Below the pieces are notes generated by a model, which did no database searches, was not told where the DNA came from, and saw only the letters and a list, made by a program, of their open reading frames with translations. From the NCBI RefSeq assembly GCF_900067135.1, contig NZ_FJUR01000001.1, positions 3,450,001 through 3,514,000 of the forward strand: a DNA stretch of 64,000 nt, given 5' to 3'. This document shows positions 20,724 to 31,271 of this stretch, one piece after another. Every line of letters begins with the position of its first letter. Within the stretch, counting starts at the first letter, position 1. The DNA comes from Rhizobium sp. 9140 (lineage in GTDB: Bacteria > Pseudomonadota > Alphaproteobacteria > Rhizobiales > Rhizobiaceae). The translations under genes were made by a program, and so were the position numbers.

Positions 20724-20970
20724 GGCCTGCCTCTTGCCTTTCCGACGCGGCGGAATGCTCGGTTCCGTCCTCGATCGCCGCGCGCCGGTCCCATCCTCCC
20801 GAAGGGCGGCGCGACTCGGCATCACGTGCTGGCCATTGTGCCGGTTGGAGATAAACGTTCCATTAACGCACAGAGAGGACCGGCCCGAAAATGCCTTTCC
20901 TTCCCCGCATTTAGGGAGAAGTTGGAAAGGTTTTTTGGATAAGGCGGTCTTACGCGCAAACGGCAGGCCG

Positions 20971-21393
20971 CTACAGAAGATCGATGAGATAGGGAATGAT
21001 CGGTTCATCGGCCGGCGGCATCGGATAGTCGCGCAGCGCCTTCGCCCGCACCCATTTCAGCGCCTGCCCCTCCCGCCCCTGTGGCACGCCCTCATAGCGG
21101 CGGCAGACATAGAGCGGCATCAGCAAATGGAAGTCCTCATAGGCATGGCTGGCGAAGGTCAGCGGCGCGAGGCAGGCGACTTTGGTGCGAATGCCCAGTT
21201 CTTCCTCAAGCTCACGGATCAGCGTCTCCTCGGGCGTCTCGCCCGTCTCGACCTTGCCGCCGGGAAACTCCCACAGACCCGCCATGGATTTGCCCTCCGG
21301 CCGCTGCGCGAGCAGAATGCGGCCATCGCCGTCGATGAGGGCGCAGGCGGCGACGAGCAGCAGCCGGCGAGGCTGGGCGGTATCCATGGTCAT
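20971..21393 (-). CDS. mutT: MutT-type NUDIX hydrolase (8-oxo-dGTP diphosphatase)
   Basis: The roughly 140-residue protein has a full Nudix box (GGKVETGETPEETLIRELEE followed by ELG) and the MutT start LLLVAACALIDGDGRILLAQRPEGK. MutT cleans oxidised dGTP from the nucleotide pool. The ATG at 21393 overlaps the stop of the upstream GNAT gene (ATGA). In rhizobia it commonly follows argJ and a GNAT gene, as here. Confidence 0.88.
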   Translation of the reverse strand: MTMDTAQPRRLLLVAACALIDGDGRILLAQRPEGKSMAGLWEFPGGKVETGETPEETLIRELEEELGIRTKVACLAPLTFASHAYEDFHLLMPLYVCRRYEGVPQGREGQALKWVRAKALRDYPMPPADEPIIPYLIDLL

Positions 21394-22166
21394 TCTCCCC
21401 GTGGCGTTCGATAGAGATAACGATAGGCCTCGGTGAAGCCGAGCCCGCGATAGAGCGCCAGCGCCGGCGCGTTTTCGGCCTCGACGGCAAGCCACGCTTT
21501 GCGCGCGCCCTTCAGCCGCGCCCAGCGCAGGCTGGCGCCGACGATATCGCGGCCGATGCCCTCGCCGCGCCGGTCGGGCCGGACGGCGACCAGCAGCAGC
21601 CCTGCAAGATCGTAATCCTGCACCGCCAGGGAAACGGCCGTCGGCCCTTGACCCACATCCTCGAACAGGAAGAGCCCGCATTCCGCCCGGATCGCCTCGA
21701 TCACGGAGGTCAGCGCCGTCTTGCTCTCCGGCGGGTCGCCGGCAATCGCCATCCGCGCCTCCACGAAGCGGGCGACGTCGCGCAGCGGCACATGGCCCAA
21801 CTCGTCGCTCGCCGAATTCGGCGGAATATCCGCCGTCATGACGATGGTTTCGGAAAAGCGCGTCCAGCCTTCCCCATCGAGATGGGCGACGAGGCCAGGC
21901 GGCGTCAGAGGCGTCTGGCGCACGGTCGGCACGAGGCCGGCATCGCGAAACTGCCGCGCCGCCCGCTCCAACCGGCCCGCCATGTCGCTGCCGTCATGCG
22001 GGTCGAGCGGGTTGATCGAGTTCAGGCGGCGCGAACCGTGTCCGGGCGTCATCCGCACCAGCCAGCTGCCGTCATACTGCGCAGTTGCGGCAGGCCAGGC
22101 CCGAAAGCCGATGGCCTCGAGCCGCCGCACCAGTGGCAGCCTCAATCGTGTCGTCTCATCCAGCAT
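21390..22166 (-). CDS. GNAT family N-acetyltransferase
   Basis: The 258-residue protein ends with a standard GNAT domain: LLLVAVRPDRRGEGIGRDIV is the acetyl-CoA pyrophosphate-binding motif (R-x-x-G-x-G), followed by AWLAVEAENAPALALYRGLGF. The N-terminal half is a degenerate GNAT-like domain. The substrate is unknown. It lies between argJ and mutT with coupled ends. The start MLDETTRLRLPL was chosen; 22172 is equally open. Confidence 0.85.
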   Translation of the reverse strand: MLDETTRLRLPLVRRLEAIGFRAWPAATAQYDGSWLVRMTPGHGSRRLNSINPLDPHDGSDMAGRLERAARQFRDAGLVPTVRQTPLTPPGLVAHLDGEGWTRFSETIVMTADIPPNSASDELGHVPLRDVARFVEARMAIAGDPPESKTALTSVIEAIRAECGLFLFEDVGQGPTAVSLAVQDYDLAGLLLVAVRPDRRGEGIGRDIVGASLRWARLKGARKAWLAVEAENAPALALYRGLGFTEAYRYLYRTPRGE

Positions 22167-22206
22167 GGGCATATCCGGTCGGCAATGTCGGGAACCGATC
22201 TCGCGA

Positions 22207-23448
22207 TCAGCTCCGGTAGTCGCCATTGATCTCGATATATTCCTTGGTCAGGTCGCAGGTATGGACCGTCGCGGTTCCCGAGCCGAGCCCGATCTCGACC
22301 TTGATGGCGATGTCCTGTTCCTTCATGACGGCGGAAGCGGCGGCCTCGGAATAGGCCGGGTCGCGCTCGCCGTTGACGGCAACGCGGATGCCGCCGAACC
22401 AGATGGCGAGCAGGTCGCGGTCGGCCTTCTCGCCGGCCTTGCCAACGGCCATGACGACACGGCCCCAGTTCGCATCCTCACCGGCCACAGCCGTCTTGAC
22501 GAGCGGCGAGTTCGCGATCGACAGCGCGATGCGCTTGGCGGCGGCATCGCTTTCCGCGCCTTCCACGGTGACAGCCACCATCTTGCGCGCGCCCTCGCCG
22601 TCCCGCACCACTTGCAGCGCGAGATCGAACAGCACGGCATTCAGCGCCGCGCGGAAATCGCCGAGCGCCGCATCGGAGGCATCCTCGATCCGGGCCTGCC
22701 CGTCTTCAGCGGCGGCCCCCGTTGCAAATAGCATCAGCGTGTCCGAGGTCGAGGTATCGCTGTCGACGGTGACGGAATTGAACGACGGCCCCACGCCCTC
22801 CGACAGGAGCGCCTGAAGCGCCTGCGGCGCGATATCGGCATCGGTAACGACGAAGGACAGCATCGTCGCCATGTCGGGCGCAATCATGCCGGCACCCTTG
22901 GCGATGCCGTTGATCGTTACCGTGACGCCGCCGATGCTCGCCGAGCGGGTCGCGACCTTCGGATAGGTGTCCGTGGTCATGATCGCCTTTGCGGCCTCGA
23001 ACCAGAAATCTTCGCTACCCCGGTCCTTCATGTCGCCGAGAACGCCGGCGAATTTCGTCGCGTCCAGCGGCTCGCCGATCACTCCGGTCGAGGCGAGGAA
23101 CACCTCGCCCATCGAGCAGCCCACGGCCGCGGCCGCAGACTGCGCGGTGAGTTCCGTCGCGGCGCGGCCCTTGACGCCGGTAAATGCATTGGCATTGCCG
23201 GAATTGACGACGACGGCGCGGGCGACGCCGCCGGAAAGGTTCTGCCGGCAGAAATCGACGGGAGCGGACGGGCAGAGCGAGCGGGTGAACACGCCGGCGA
23301 CGGAGGCCGGCGCATCGAACACCATCATCAGCACATCGGTCCGATTCTTGTACTTGATGCCGGCTTCGGCCGTCGCCATGCGAACGCCGCGCACAGGCGG
23401 CATTTCGGCGAAGGTTTTCGGGGCAAGCGGGGAAACGGAACCGGGCAT
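22207..23448 (-). CDS. argJ: Bifunctional ornithine acetyltransferase / N-acetylglutamate synthase
   Basis: ArgJ recycles the acetyl group in arginine synthesis. The 413-residue precursor self-cleaves before the Thr of the conserved MATML motif, seen here in [13 protein letters not shown]. Other family blocks are [13 protein letters not shown] and [13 protein letters not shown]. The start [13 protein letters not shown] at 23448 was chosen. It heads the argJ-GNAT-mutT group. Confidence 0.96.
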   Translation of the reverse strand: MPGSVSPLAPKTFAEMPPVRGVRMATAEAGIKYKNRTDVLMMVFDAPASVAGVFTRSLCPSAPVDFCRQNLSGGVARAVVVNSGNANAFTGVKGRAATELTAQSAAAAVGCSMGEVFLASTGVIGEPLDATKFAGVLGDMKDRGSEDFWFEAAKAIMTTDTYPKVATRSASIGGVTVTINGIAKGAGMIAPDMATMLSFVVTDADIAPQALQALLSEGVGPSFNSVTVDSDTSTSDTLMLFATGAAAEDGQARIEDASDAALGDFRAALNAVLFDLALQVVRDGEGARKMVAVTVEGAESDAAAKRIALSIANSPLVKTAVAGEDANWGRVVMAVGKAGEKADRDLLAIWFGGIRVAVNGERDPAYSEAAASAVMKEQDIAIKVEIGLGSGTATVHTCDLTKEYIEINGDYRS

Positions 23449-23661
23449 GAAAGGACCTTCGCTGAGAGGGCTGACGGGATGAGGAGACGGCACAGGGCAG
23501 GTTCGGCAAACGAAAATCCCGAAGGATCGCCTTCGGGATTTTCACTCATGATGGACGGTTGTCACAGCAGCGTGACAGACCGGTGCACAGGAAGCGTGAG
23601 GCGGCAAAGCGATCACGATCCTCACGGAGAGGACCCGACCGCCCCAAGCCTCGGCTCCGGC

Positions 23662-24555
23662 TTAGTTGGCGCCTTCGACGGCGTCGCCTTCGGTCGCGCC
23701 GGCGTCCTCGGCCTTGTTGGCTTCGTCATAGGCCTTCTTGAGCGCGGGATCGCTGATCTCGACGCCGGCATCCTTCTTGGCATCGGCCAGAAGCGCCAGA
23801 TACTTGTCGCGCATGACGAGCTGCTTGACCTGCGGCTCAACCTGATCGAGCGGCGGCGGCGGCTGCAGACGCTTGTCCTCGAGCAGGATCACGTGAAAGC
23901 CGAACTGCGACTTGACCGGCGTCTTCGTGTAGGCGCCCTTCTCCAGCGCGAAGGCGGCTTCGGAGAATTCCGGCACCATACGCTCCTTGGTGAAGTAGCC
24001 GAGATCGCCCCCGTCGTCCTTGTTCGGATCGGTGGACTTTTCCTTGGCAAGCGTCGCGAAGTCCTTGCCCGCGTCGAGTTCCTTGATCACGGCCTTGGCT
24101 TCGTCCTCGGTCTTCACGAGGATATGGCGGGCTTTCACCTCTTCCTGCGGCTTGATCGCGCCGATTTCCTTGTCGTAGCGCGCCTTGACCTCGTCGGCCG
24201 TGACGGCATCGACGACGTGCTTCTTGAAGTAGGCATTGTGCAGTTCGCGATCGGTCAGGTAGGCGAGACGCTTCTTGAAGTCTTCGCTGTTCTGCACGCC
24301 TTCGGCTTCGGCGTCCTTTGCCAGCAGCTTCACGTCCACGAGGCCCGAAAGGGCGGCGGCACGCTTCTGCTCGTCGGGAAGCTGGGCCAGCTGCGGATCG
24401 AGGGACGCGAGCGCCAGGTCAAGCTCCGACTGGTGGATCTCGGCGGTCCCGACCTTGGCGACGACCGGATCGGCGGCATCCTGGGCGAACACCGGCCCAT
24501 GGATCGCGATCACGGCGCCAAGCGCCACGGCAGCGAGCAATCTGGATTTCAACAT
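23662..24555 (-). CDS. Periplasmic parvulin-type peptidyl-prolyl isomerase
   Basis: The 297-residue protein has a Sec signal peptide ([19 protein letters not shown]) and a SurA-like N-terminal chaperone region. The parvulin domain spans about 140-235 ([20 protein letters not shown] to [14 protein letters not shown]). The C-terminal tail is acidic. It should help outer-membrane or periplasmic proteins fold after export. It is divergent from secA across a 270-base gap, a conserved rhizobial layout. Confidence 0.92.
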   Translation of the reverse strand: MLKSRLLAAVALGAVIAIHGPVFAQDAADPVVAKVGTAEIHQSELDLALASLDPQLAQLPDEQKRAAALSGLVDVKLLAKDAEAEGVQNSEDFKKRLAYLTDRELHNAYFKKHVVDAVTADEVKARYDKEIGAIKPQEEVKARHILVKTEDEAKAVIKELDAGKDFATLAKEKSTDPNKDDGGDLGYFTKERMVPEFSEAAFALEKGAYTKTPVKSQFGFHVILLEDKRLQPPPPLDQVEPQVKQLVMRDKYLALLADAKKDAGVEISDPALKKAYDEANKAEDAGATEGDAVEGAN

Positions 24556-24825
24556 TCCGTAAACCTTTCCCGATGGGGTACCGGATCCGCCCTTCGCGCC
24601 CGGCTTGCCGACCTCACAATCACCAGAATGTGGCCGTTGTGTAGCCTTGCAAAACCGGCATTTTCAGCGAAACGTCGGTCAGCAACTCCCGTTGACATCA
24701 TTCGACCCCCCTCTTATCTGTCACGCAACCTCGCGTCCAGAACAAGATCCGGGCGTTTTGGCGCAGTTGACGGGAATTCAGACCCACGCGCGGAACGCCG
24801 ACGTCACATGAAAGGACCATCTCCC

Positions 24826-27546
24826 ATGGTCAGTCTCGGCGGCCTCGCCCGCAAACTCTTCGGGTCCTCCAACGATCGCCGCGTCAAGGGCTACAACACC
24901 CGTGTTGCCGCAATCACCGCGCTCGAGCCCGAAATGCAGGCGCTGAGCGACGAAGCCCTCGCGGCCAAGACCGTCGAGTTCCGGGAGCAGATCGCCGCCG
25001 GGAAGACGCTGGACGACCTTCTGGTGCCGGCCTTTGCCGTCGCCCGGGAGGCGGCCCGCCGCGTGCTCGGCCTGCGCCCCTTCGACGTGCAGCTGATCGG
25101 CGGCATGATCCTGCATGAAAAGTCCATTGCCGAAATGAAGACCGGCGAAGGTAAGACGCTGGTCGCGACGCTCCCCGTTTATCTCAACGCGCTCGCCGGC
25201 AAGGGCGTGCACGTCGTCACGGTCAACGACTACCTCGCCAGCCGCGACTCGGCCACCATGGCCCGCATCTACGGCTTTCTCGGCCTGTCCACGGGCGTCA
25301 TCGTCCACGGCCTGACCGACGACCAGCGCAAGGCGGCTTATGCCTGCGATATCACCTATGCGACCAACAACGAACTCGGCTTCGACTATCTGCGCGACAA
25401 CATGAAGTACGAGCGTGTCCAGATGGTCCAGCGCGGCCATTTCTTCGCCATCGTCGACGAAGTAGACTCGATCCTCGTCGATGAAGCCCGCACGCCGCTG
25501 ATCATTTCCGGCCCGCTCGACGACCGCTCGGAACTCTACACGACCATCGATGCCTTCATCCCCATGCTGGACGAGGCCGACTACGAGATCGATGAGAAGC
25601 AGCGTTCGGCCAACTTCTCCGAAGACGGCACCGAGAAGCTGGAAAACCTGCTGCGCGATGCCGGGCTGCTGAAGGGCGAGACGCTCTATGACGTCGAGAA
25701 CGTCGCGATCGTCCACCACGTCAACAACGCGCTGAAGGCCCACAAGCTCTTCCAGCGCGACAAGGACTACATCGTTCGCGGCGACGAGATCGTCATCATC
25801 GACGAGTTCACGGGCCGCATGATGCCGGGCCGTCGCTATTCCGAAGGCCAGCACCAGGCGCTCGAAGCGAAGGAAAAGGTGACGATCCAGCCCGAGAACC
25901 AGACGCTCGCCTCCATCACCTTCCAGAATTACTTCCGCATGTACGAGAAGCTCGGCGGCATGACCGGCACGGCCTCGACGGAAGCCGAAGAATTCGGCAA
26001 CATCTACGGCCTTGAAGTCGTGGAAGTTCCCACCAACCTGCCGATCCAGCGTATCGACGACCATGACGAGGTCTACCGGACGACGGAAGAGAAGTTCAAG
26101 GCGATCGTCGAGGAAATCCGCCAAGCGAAGGAACGCGACCAGCCCGTGCTCGTCGGCACGACGTCGATCGAAAAGTCCGAGCTTCTGGCCGCTCTTCTCA
26201 AGCGCGAGGGCTTTACCGGGTTTCAGGTCCTGAACGCCCGCTATCACGAGCAGGAAGCCTATATCGTCTCCCAGGCCGGCGTTCCCGGTGCCGTGACGAT
26301 CGCCACCAACATGGCTGGCCGCGGGACCGACATCCAGCTCGGCGGTAACCTCGACATGCGCATCGAAGCCGAGCTTCACGACGTGGAGCCAGGCCCCGAG
26401 CGAGACCAGCGCGAAGCCGCCATCAAGGCCGAGGTTCAGGTGCTGAAGCAGAAGGCGCTGGCCGCCGGCGGTCTCTACGTTCTCGCGACCGAGCGACACG
26501 AAAGCCGCCGCATCGACAACCAGCTGCGCGGCCGTTCCGGCCGTCAGGGCGACCCGGGCCGCTCGAAGTTCTACCTGTCGCTGCAGGACGACCTGATGCG
26601 CATCTTCGGCTCCGAGCGCATGGACTCGATGCTGCAGAAGCTCGGCCTGAAGGAAGGCGAGGCCATCGTCCATCCCTGGATCAACAAGGCTCTGGAACGC
26701 GCGCAGAAGAAGGTCGAGGCGCGCAACTTCGACACGCGCAAGAACCTGCTGAAATATGACGACGTTCTGAACGATCAGCGCAAGGTTATTTTCGAGCAGC
26801 GCATCGAGATGATGGACAGCGAGGACGTGTCGGAGACCGTGGCCGACATGCGCCACGAGGTCATCGAAGACATCGTCGCCAAGCGCATCCCGGAAAAAGC
26901 CTATGCCGAACAGTGGGATGTCGACGGCTTGAACACCGACGTGCGCGAAACGCTCAACCTCGACCTGCCCATCGCCGCATGGGCGGCCGAGGAAGGTATC
27001 GACGAGAACGATATCCGCGAGCGCATTCTGGCGGCGGCCGATCAGGCCAATGCCGAGCGTGCCGAACGCTTCGGCCCGGAGATCATGCGCTATGTCGAGC
27101 GTTCCGTCGTGCTGCAAACGCTCGACCATCTCTGGCGCGAGCATATCGTCAATCTTGACCACCTGCGCTCGGTCATCGGCTTCCGCGGCTATGCCCAGCG
27201 CGATCCGCTACAGGAGTACAAGGGCGAGGCCTTCGAGCTGTTCCAGGCGCTCCTGACCAACCTGCGCCAGGGTGTCACCGCACAGCTTATGCGTGTGGAG
27301 CTCGTGCGTGATGCTGCACAGGCGCCGCAGCCCGAGCCGCCGGAAATGTTCGGCCACCACATCGATGCACAGACGGGCGAAGACGAATTCTCCGACGAGC
27401 GCAACCTCGCCGTGGTGGCCCCGGAACATCGCGACCCGACCAACCCGGCCACCTGGGGCCGCGTCTCCCGCAACGAGGCCTGCCCCTGCGGCTCCGGCAA
27501 GAAGTACAAGCACTGCCACGGTGCGTTTGAGGCCACAGAGGCCTGA
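24826..27546 (+). CDS. secA: Preprotein translocase ATPase SecA
   Basis: SecA drives secretory proteins through SecYEG. The 906-residue protein has Walker A MKTGEGKT at 104-111, [11 protein letters not shown] as the DEAD-like box, the second nucleotide domain with [14 protein letters not shown], and a C-terminal zinc motif [14 protein letters not shown] that binds SecB and lipids. The ATG at 24826 follows AAAGGA by nine bases; an ATG six codons upstream is less likely. A clear terminator follows. Confidence 0.97.
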   Translation: MVSLGGLARKLFGSSNDRRVKGYNTRVAAITALEPEMQALSDEALAAKTVEFREQIAAGKTLDDLLVPAFAVAREAARRVLGLRPFDVQLIGGMILHEKSIAEMKTGEGKTLVATLPVYLNALAGKGVHVVTVNDYLASRDSATMARIYGFLGLSTGVIVHGLTDDQRKAAYACDITYATNNELGFDYLRDNMKYERVQMVQRGHFFAIVDEVDSILVDEARTPLIISGPLDDRSELYTTIDAFIPMLDEADYEIDEKQRSANFSEDGTEKLENLLRDAGLLKGETLYDVENVAIVHHVNNALKAHKLFQRDKDYIVRGDEIVIIDEFTGRMMPGRRYSEGQHQALEAKEKVTIQPENQTLASITFQNYFRMYEKLGGMTGTASTEAEEFGNIYGLEVVEVPTNLPIQRIDDHDEVYRTTEEKFKAIVEEIRQAKERDQPVLVGTTSIEKSELLAALLKREGFTGFQVLNARYHEQEAYIVSQAGVPGAVTIATNMAGRGTDIQLGGNLDMRIEAELHDVEPGPERDQREAAIKAEVQVLKQKALAAGGLYVLATERHESRRIDNQLRGRSGRQGDPGRSKFYLSLQDDLMRIFGSERMDSMLQKLGLKEGEAIVHPWINKALERAQKKVEARNFDTRKNLLKYDDVLNDQRKVIFEQRIEMMDSEDVSETVADMRHEVIEDIVAKRIPEKAYAEQWDVDGLNTDVRETLNLDLPIAAWAAEEGIDENDIRERILAAADQANAERAERFGPEIMRYVERSVVLQTLDHLWREHIVNLDHLRSVIGFRGYAQRDPLQEYKGEAFELFQALLTNLRQGVTAQLMRVELVRDAAQAPQPEPPEMFGHHIDAQTGEDEFSDERNLAVVAPEHRDPTNPATWGRVSRNEACPCGSGKKYKHCHGAFEATEA

Positions 27547-27572
27547 GGCAAGCTTTTTTTACCAACCACGAC

Positions 27573-27612
27573 AACGCCACGCTTCGATGACGAGCGTGGC
27601 GTTATTGTTTTT
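27573..27612 (+). terminator. Rho-independent terminator of secA
   Basis: A perfect 11-bp stem (27573-27583 with 27593-27603) with a 9-base loop is followed by ATTGTTTTT. Confidence 0.85.
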
Positions 27613-27726
27613 AGGGAAGGCCGTCCAGCTCCTCCTCCATCGAACGCTGCTTAAAGACACTTTGCAGGCTGTCCACGACCTGCCATAGTCCATTCTACTT
27701 TTTCGATGCGCCGGATGGAGCGGACG

Positions 27727-28368
27727 ATGACATCGCTGGATCTCTTTCTTCCGTTCCTCATCACCGCAGGCCTGTTTGCGTTCCTGCCCGGCCCTGCCAT
27801 GCTCTACGTCGCCGCCCGTACCGTCGCGGCCAACAGGCGCGCCGGCCTCATGGCAACGCTTGGCATCCATCTCGGCTGCTACGTCCACGTGATCGCCGCA
27901 GCGGCTGGCCTGTCCATGCTCTTCCAGGCCGTGCCGACCGCTTATCTGGCCGTGAAGCTCGCGGGCGCTGCCTACCTCGTCTATCTCGGCATCGTCCTGT
28001 TCCGCACACCGGCCCGCAGCGAAAGCGACGTGAGCGCCGCGCCCGGCCATGCTCCGAAATCTGCCCGACGCGCTTTCGTCGAGAGCATGATGGTCGAGGT
28101 GCTGAACCCGAAGACGGCCATCTTCTTCCTCGCCTTCCTGCCGCAATTCGTGGATCCCTCAGCCGCGATTCCCGTCTGGGTGCAGTTCGCCGTGCTCGGC
28201 ACCATCGTCAACATGATGTTTTCGCTGGCGGATATCGTCTGCGTTCTGCTTGCCGAAGCGGTTCTCGCGCGGCTGCGCACCTCGGGTCGAGCCGAGCGCC
28301 TGATGCAGAAGATCGGCGGCACGATCCTCGTCGGGCTCGGCCTCAACGTGGCGTTGAGCCGGGCGTAA
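27727..28368 (+). CDS. LysE family amino-acid exporter
   Basis: The 213-residue inner-membrane protein has about six hydrophobic helices and the LysE/RhtB marks: FLPGPAMLYVAARTVAANRRAG in helix 1 and the loop after it, then VEVLNPKTAIFFLAFLPQFV. It exports an amino acid or similar small molecule; the substrate cannot be told. ATG 27727 has GGAG about nine bases upstream; 27706 is an in-frame alternative. Confidence 0.9.
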   Translation: MTSLDLFLPFLITAGLFAFLPGPAMLYVAARTVAANRRAGLMATLGIHLGCYVHVIAAAAGLSMLFQAVPTAYLAVKLAGAAYLVYLGIVLFRTPARSESDVSAAPGHAPKSARRAFVESMMVEVLNPKTAIFFLAFLPQFVDPSAAIPVWVQFAVLGTIVNMMFSLADIVCVLLAEAVLARLRTSGRAERLMQKIGGTILVGLGLNVALSRA

Positions 28369-28468
28369 TCCCTGCTATTCGAGCGTCCATCCCAACGGAA
28401 TATTAACGCCGATACCGCATCATCCCGCCTTGTCGTACTGCGTACAGGTCGGGTAGCGTTTCGTGTTC

Positions 28469-29980
28469 ATGGCAGCGTGTCAAACGGCAGAACGAATTCT
28501 GCCGCCGGGTCTGAAAGACCGGCTTCTGCCGCATATACGCCGGCTGGAGCCGCTGCTCACCAGCGATGACCCGAAGCACCTCGCCCAGCGCATGGCGCTC
28601 GTCGCCTTCGCCATCCGCGTGATCAGCGCTGGCATCGCCTTCGTTTCGCAGATCATCATGGCGCGCATGATGGGCGAGTTCGAATACGGCATCTTCGTTT
28701 TCGTCTGGGTGCTGGTCGTGCTCTTCGGAAACCTCTCCTGCCTTGGCTTCCACACCGCCATCATCCGCTTCGTGCCGCAATATCACGCCGTCAACGCGCT
28801 GGACGAAATCCGCGGCATGACGGCGACGGTGCGCATCTTCGCCCTCCTGTCGGCCACCGTGCTTGCGGTCGTCGGCATCGGCGGGCTGGTCGTCTTCGGA
28901 GATCTCGTCAACGGCTATTATCTCGTTCCGCTGTATCTCGGCATCTTCGCCCTGCCGATGATCGCGCTCGGCGACGTGATGGACGGCACCTCGCGGGCGC
29001 ACAGCTGGGCAGTCTCGGCCCTCAGCCCCACCTACATCGTCCGGCCCGTCCTCATCCTTGCCTTCATGGTCGGCGCCGTCTGGGCCGGCGAGCCGTCCAC
29101 CGCACGGACCGCGATGATCGCCGCCATGGTGGCCACCTATGTCACGAGCGTCGGGCAGTTCTTCATTCTCACATGGCGCCTGCGCAGGCGCTATCTCGCC
29201 GGCCCGCTGCGCCTCGAATTCCGCACCTGGCTTCGCGTCGCCTTGCCGATCTTTCTCATCGAGGGCTTCGGCTTCATGCTGACGAATTCGGATGTCGTGC
29301 TGGTCGGCATCGCGCTCGATCCGGAAAGCGTCGCGATCTATTTTGCCGCCGCAAAGACGATGGCGCTCGTTCATTTCGTGATGTTCGCCGTCAAGGCTGC
29401 CGCCGCGCCGCGTTTCTCCGCTGCGATGGGAAAGTCGGGCATGGGCAGGCCCGATAGGCAGCAACTGTCTGCCATCGCCATCGAAAGCGCCAGATGGTGC
29501 TTCTGGCCGTCGCTGTTCGTCGGGGGCTGCGTCCTGGCGTCCGGCAGTTTCCTTCTCTCGCTGTTCGGGCCGGCCTTCCTCTCCGGTTACCCGCTGATGG
29601 CGATCCTCTTTGCGGGCATCATGGCCAAGGCGCTCATCGGCCCGGCGGAGGCGCTGCTCACCATGGGAGGCCAGCAGGCGCTCTGCGTCAAACTCTACGC
29701 CGCAGCCCTTGCCGCCAATCTCGCGCTCAACGTCACCCTCATTCCCGTCTTCGGGCTGACGGGTGCCGCCATGGCAACAGCCGGCGCCATGATGGTCGAA
29801 GCGACATTGCTGCACCTTGCCGTGCGTCACACCTTCGGCATCCGGCTCTTCGCCTTTGCCGCTCCCCAGTCCGGACCCGTCGATACTACACTTCCTGATA
29901 GGGGCCTTCCTGATAGGGGACTTCTCGATATGGACCAGACGACGACCAGACCGATGGATGCAGAGGCCAGCCGACCATGA
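28469..29980 (+). CDS. Polysaccharide/oligosaccharide flippase (MOP superfamily)
   Basis: The roughly 500-residue membrane protein has 12-14 predicted helices, and the Wzx/PST-type start FAIRVISAGIAFVSQIIMARMMG. Such proteins flip lipid-linked sugar units or glycans to the periplasmic face. It overlaps the following acetyltransferase gene by 4 bases, so the pair may modify and export a surface polysaccharide. The C-terminal tail has a short tandem repeat (LPDRGLPDRG) from duplicated CCTGATAGGGG bases. A GTG at 28463 is another possible start. Confidence 0.88.
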   Translation: MAACQTAERILPPGLKDRLLPHIRRLEPLLTSDDPKHLAQRMALVAFAIRVISAGIAFVSQIIMARMMGEFEYGIFVFVWVLVVLFGNLSCLGFHTAIIRFVPQYHAVNALDEIRGMTATVRIFALLSATVLAVVGIGGLVVFGDLVNGYYLVPLYLGIFALPMIALGDVMDGTSRAHSWAVSALSPTYIVRPVLILAFMVGAVWAGEPSTARTAMIAAMVATYVTSVGQFFILTWRLRRRYLAGPLRLEFRTWLRVALPIFLIEGFGFMLTNSDVVLVGIALDPESVAIYFAAAKTMALVHFVMFAVKAAAAPRFSAAMGKSGMGRPDRQQLSAIAIESARWCFWPSLFVGGCVLASGSFLLSLFGPAFLSGYPLMAILFAGIMAKALIGPAEALLTMGGQQALCVKLYAAALAANLALNVTLIPVFGLTGAAMATAGAMMVEATLLHLAVRHTFGIRLFAFAAPQSGPVDTTLPDRGLPDRGLLDMDQTTTRPMDAEASRP

Positions 29981-31257
29981 GCGTCACGCCCCAGTTCCCG
30001 ACAGACGCCAACAGCCGTCCCTCGCAGCTGCCCCGCCGCGGGCAACTGGGCAACGACCACGTCCCGGCCGAGACGCTGGTGCGGACCGGGCGTCCGGGTC
30101 GGGAATTCTGTGTCTACCCTGCCCGCGCCGGCTACGACCTTCAGGAAGAACTCGATTTCCTGTCCAACCGCGCCATCGAACCCAACGTGTTCTTTTCCGG
30201 CCGCTTCCTGGCACCGGCCATGCCCCGGCTCGAGGATCGCGTGGTGCGGCTCGCCGTCATCCGCGACCGCAGCGAGACGCGTAGCCGTCTGCGTTTCCTG
30301 ATGCCGTTTTCCGTGGAAAGGCCGGGCTTTGCCATCGGCTCGCCGATTATCCGTGCCTGGTCCAATCCCTTCGGTCCGCTCGGCACGCCGCTCTTGGATA
30401 CGGAGGAAGCTGCGGAAACGCTCGACAACCTGTTCGACGCGCTGGCCAATCCCGATGCCGGCCTGCCGCCGATCCTGGTGCTGCCCGATATCCGCCTGAA
30501 GGGGCCTCTGGCGCGTCTCGCCCGCGCCGTCGCCATCAGCCGCAACTTGCCGCTCACCGTCACTGACACGTTCAGCCGGCCCGTCCTCGACAGCCTGCTG
30601 GATGGCGATACCTATCTGCGCGGCGCCATCAGCCCTGCACATTTGCGCGAGCTGCGCCGCCAGTGGACCCTTCTGTCGCGCCTCGGCACCGTCACCCATT
30701 CCGTCGCACGCCAGCCGGAAGACATCCGTCTGCGCATGGAGGAGTTCCTCGCGCTGGAAGCCTCCGGCTGGAAGGGCCGCCAGCGCAGCGCGATCGTCAT
30801 GGACCGCTACCGCGCAGCGTTCGCCCGGGAAGCGATCACCAATCTTGCCGAAGCCGATGCCGTGCGCATCCATACCATCGACCTTGATGGCGTGGCCATC
30901 GCATCGATGGTCGTCTTCATGATGGGTGGCGAAGCCTATACGTGGAAAACCGGCTATGACGAGACCTACGCCCGCTACTCTCCCGGCAAGCTGCTGCTGC
31001 GCGAACTGACGGAGTGGCATCTCGACGATGCGAACATCCTCAAGTCCGACAGCTGTGCGGTGCCCGATCACCCGATCATGAGCCGGTTCTGGAAAGAGCG
31101 CGAGGAGATGGGAACACTGGTCATCGGCTTGCGCGCCAATCGTGATCGCGACGTGCGCCAGGTCGCGACCCAGCTCCACCTCTACCGCAACACCCGCAAC
31201 ATGGCCCGCCTGCTGCGCGAGAAGATGCGCGCGCTGACGCCGAAAACCTTTCGGTAA
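29977..31257 (+). CDS. CelD/BcsL-type GNAT acetyltransferase
   Basis: The 426-residue protein belongs to the double-GNAT acyltransferases linked with cellulose and other exopolysaccharides. The best-conserved piece is EEFLALEASGWKGRQRSA, and a second domain reads GEAYTWKTGYDETYARYSPG. It probably acetylates a glycan or precursor. Translational coupling to the flippase (ATGA) supports a common pathway. Confidence 0.82.
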   Translation: MSVTPQFPTDANSRPSQLPRRGQLGNDHVPAETLVRTGRPGREFCVYPARAGYDLQEELDFLSNRAIEPNVFFSGRFLAPAMPRLEDRVVRLAVIRDRSETRSRLRFLMPFSVERPGFAIGSPIIRAWSNPFGPLGTPLLDTEEAAETLDNLFDALANPDAGLPPILVLPDIRLKGPLARLARAVAISRNLPLTVTDTFSRPVLDSLLDGDTYLRGAISPAHLRELRRQWTLLSRLGTVTHSVARQPEDIRLRMEEFLALEASGWKGRQRSAIVMDRYRAAFAREAITNLAEADAVRIHTIDLDGVAIASMVVFMMGGEAYTWKTGYDETYARYSPGKLLLRELTEWHLDDANILKSDSCAVPDHPIMSRFWKEREEMGTLVIGLRANRDRDVRQVATQLHLYRNTRNMARLLREKMRALTPKTFR

Positions 31258-31271
31258 GACGAGAGCAGCGC

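Noticed and set aside
24826..27162. A long minus-strand frame opposite secA
   Set aside because: It is the shadow of a GC-rich real gene; no family features and it runs through conserved SecA codons.
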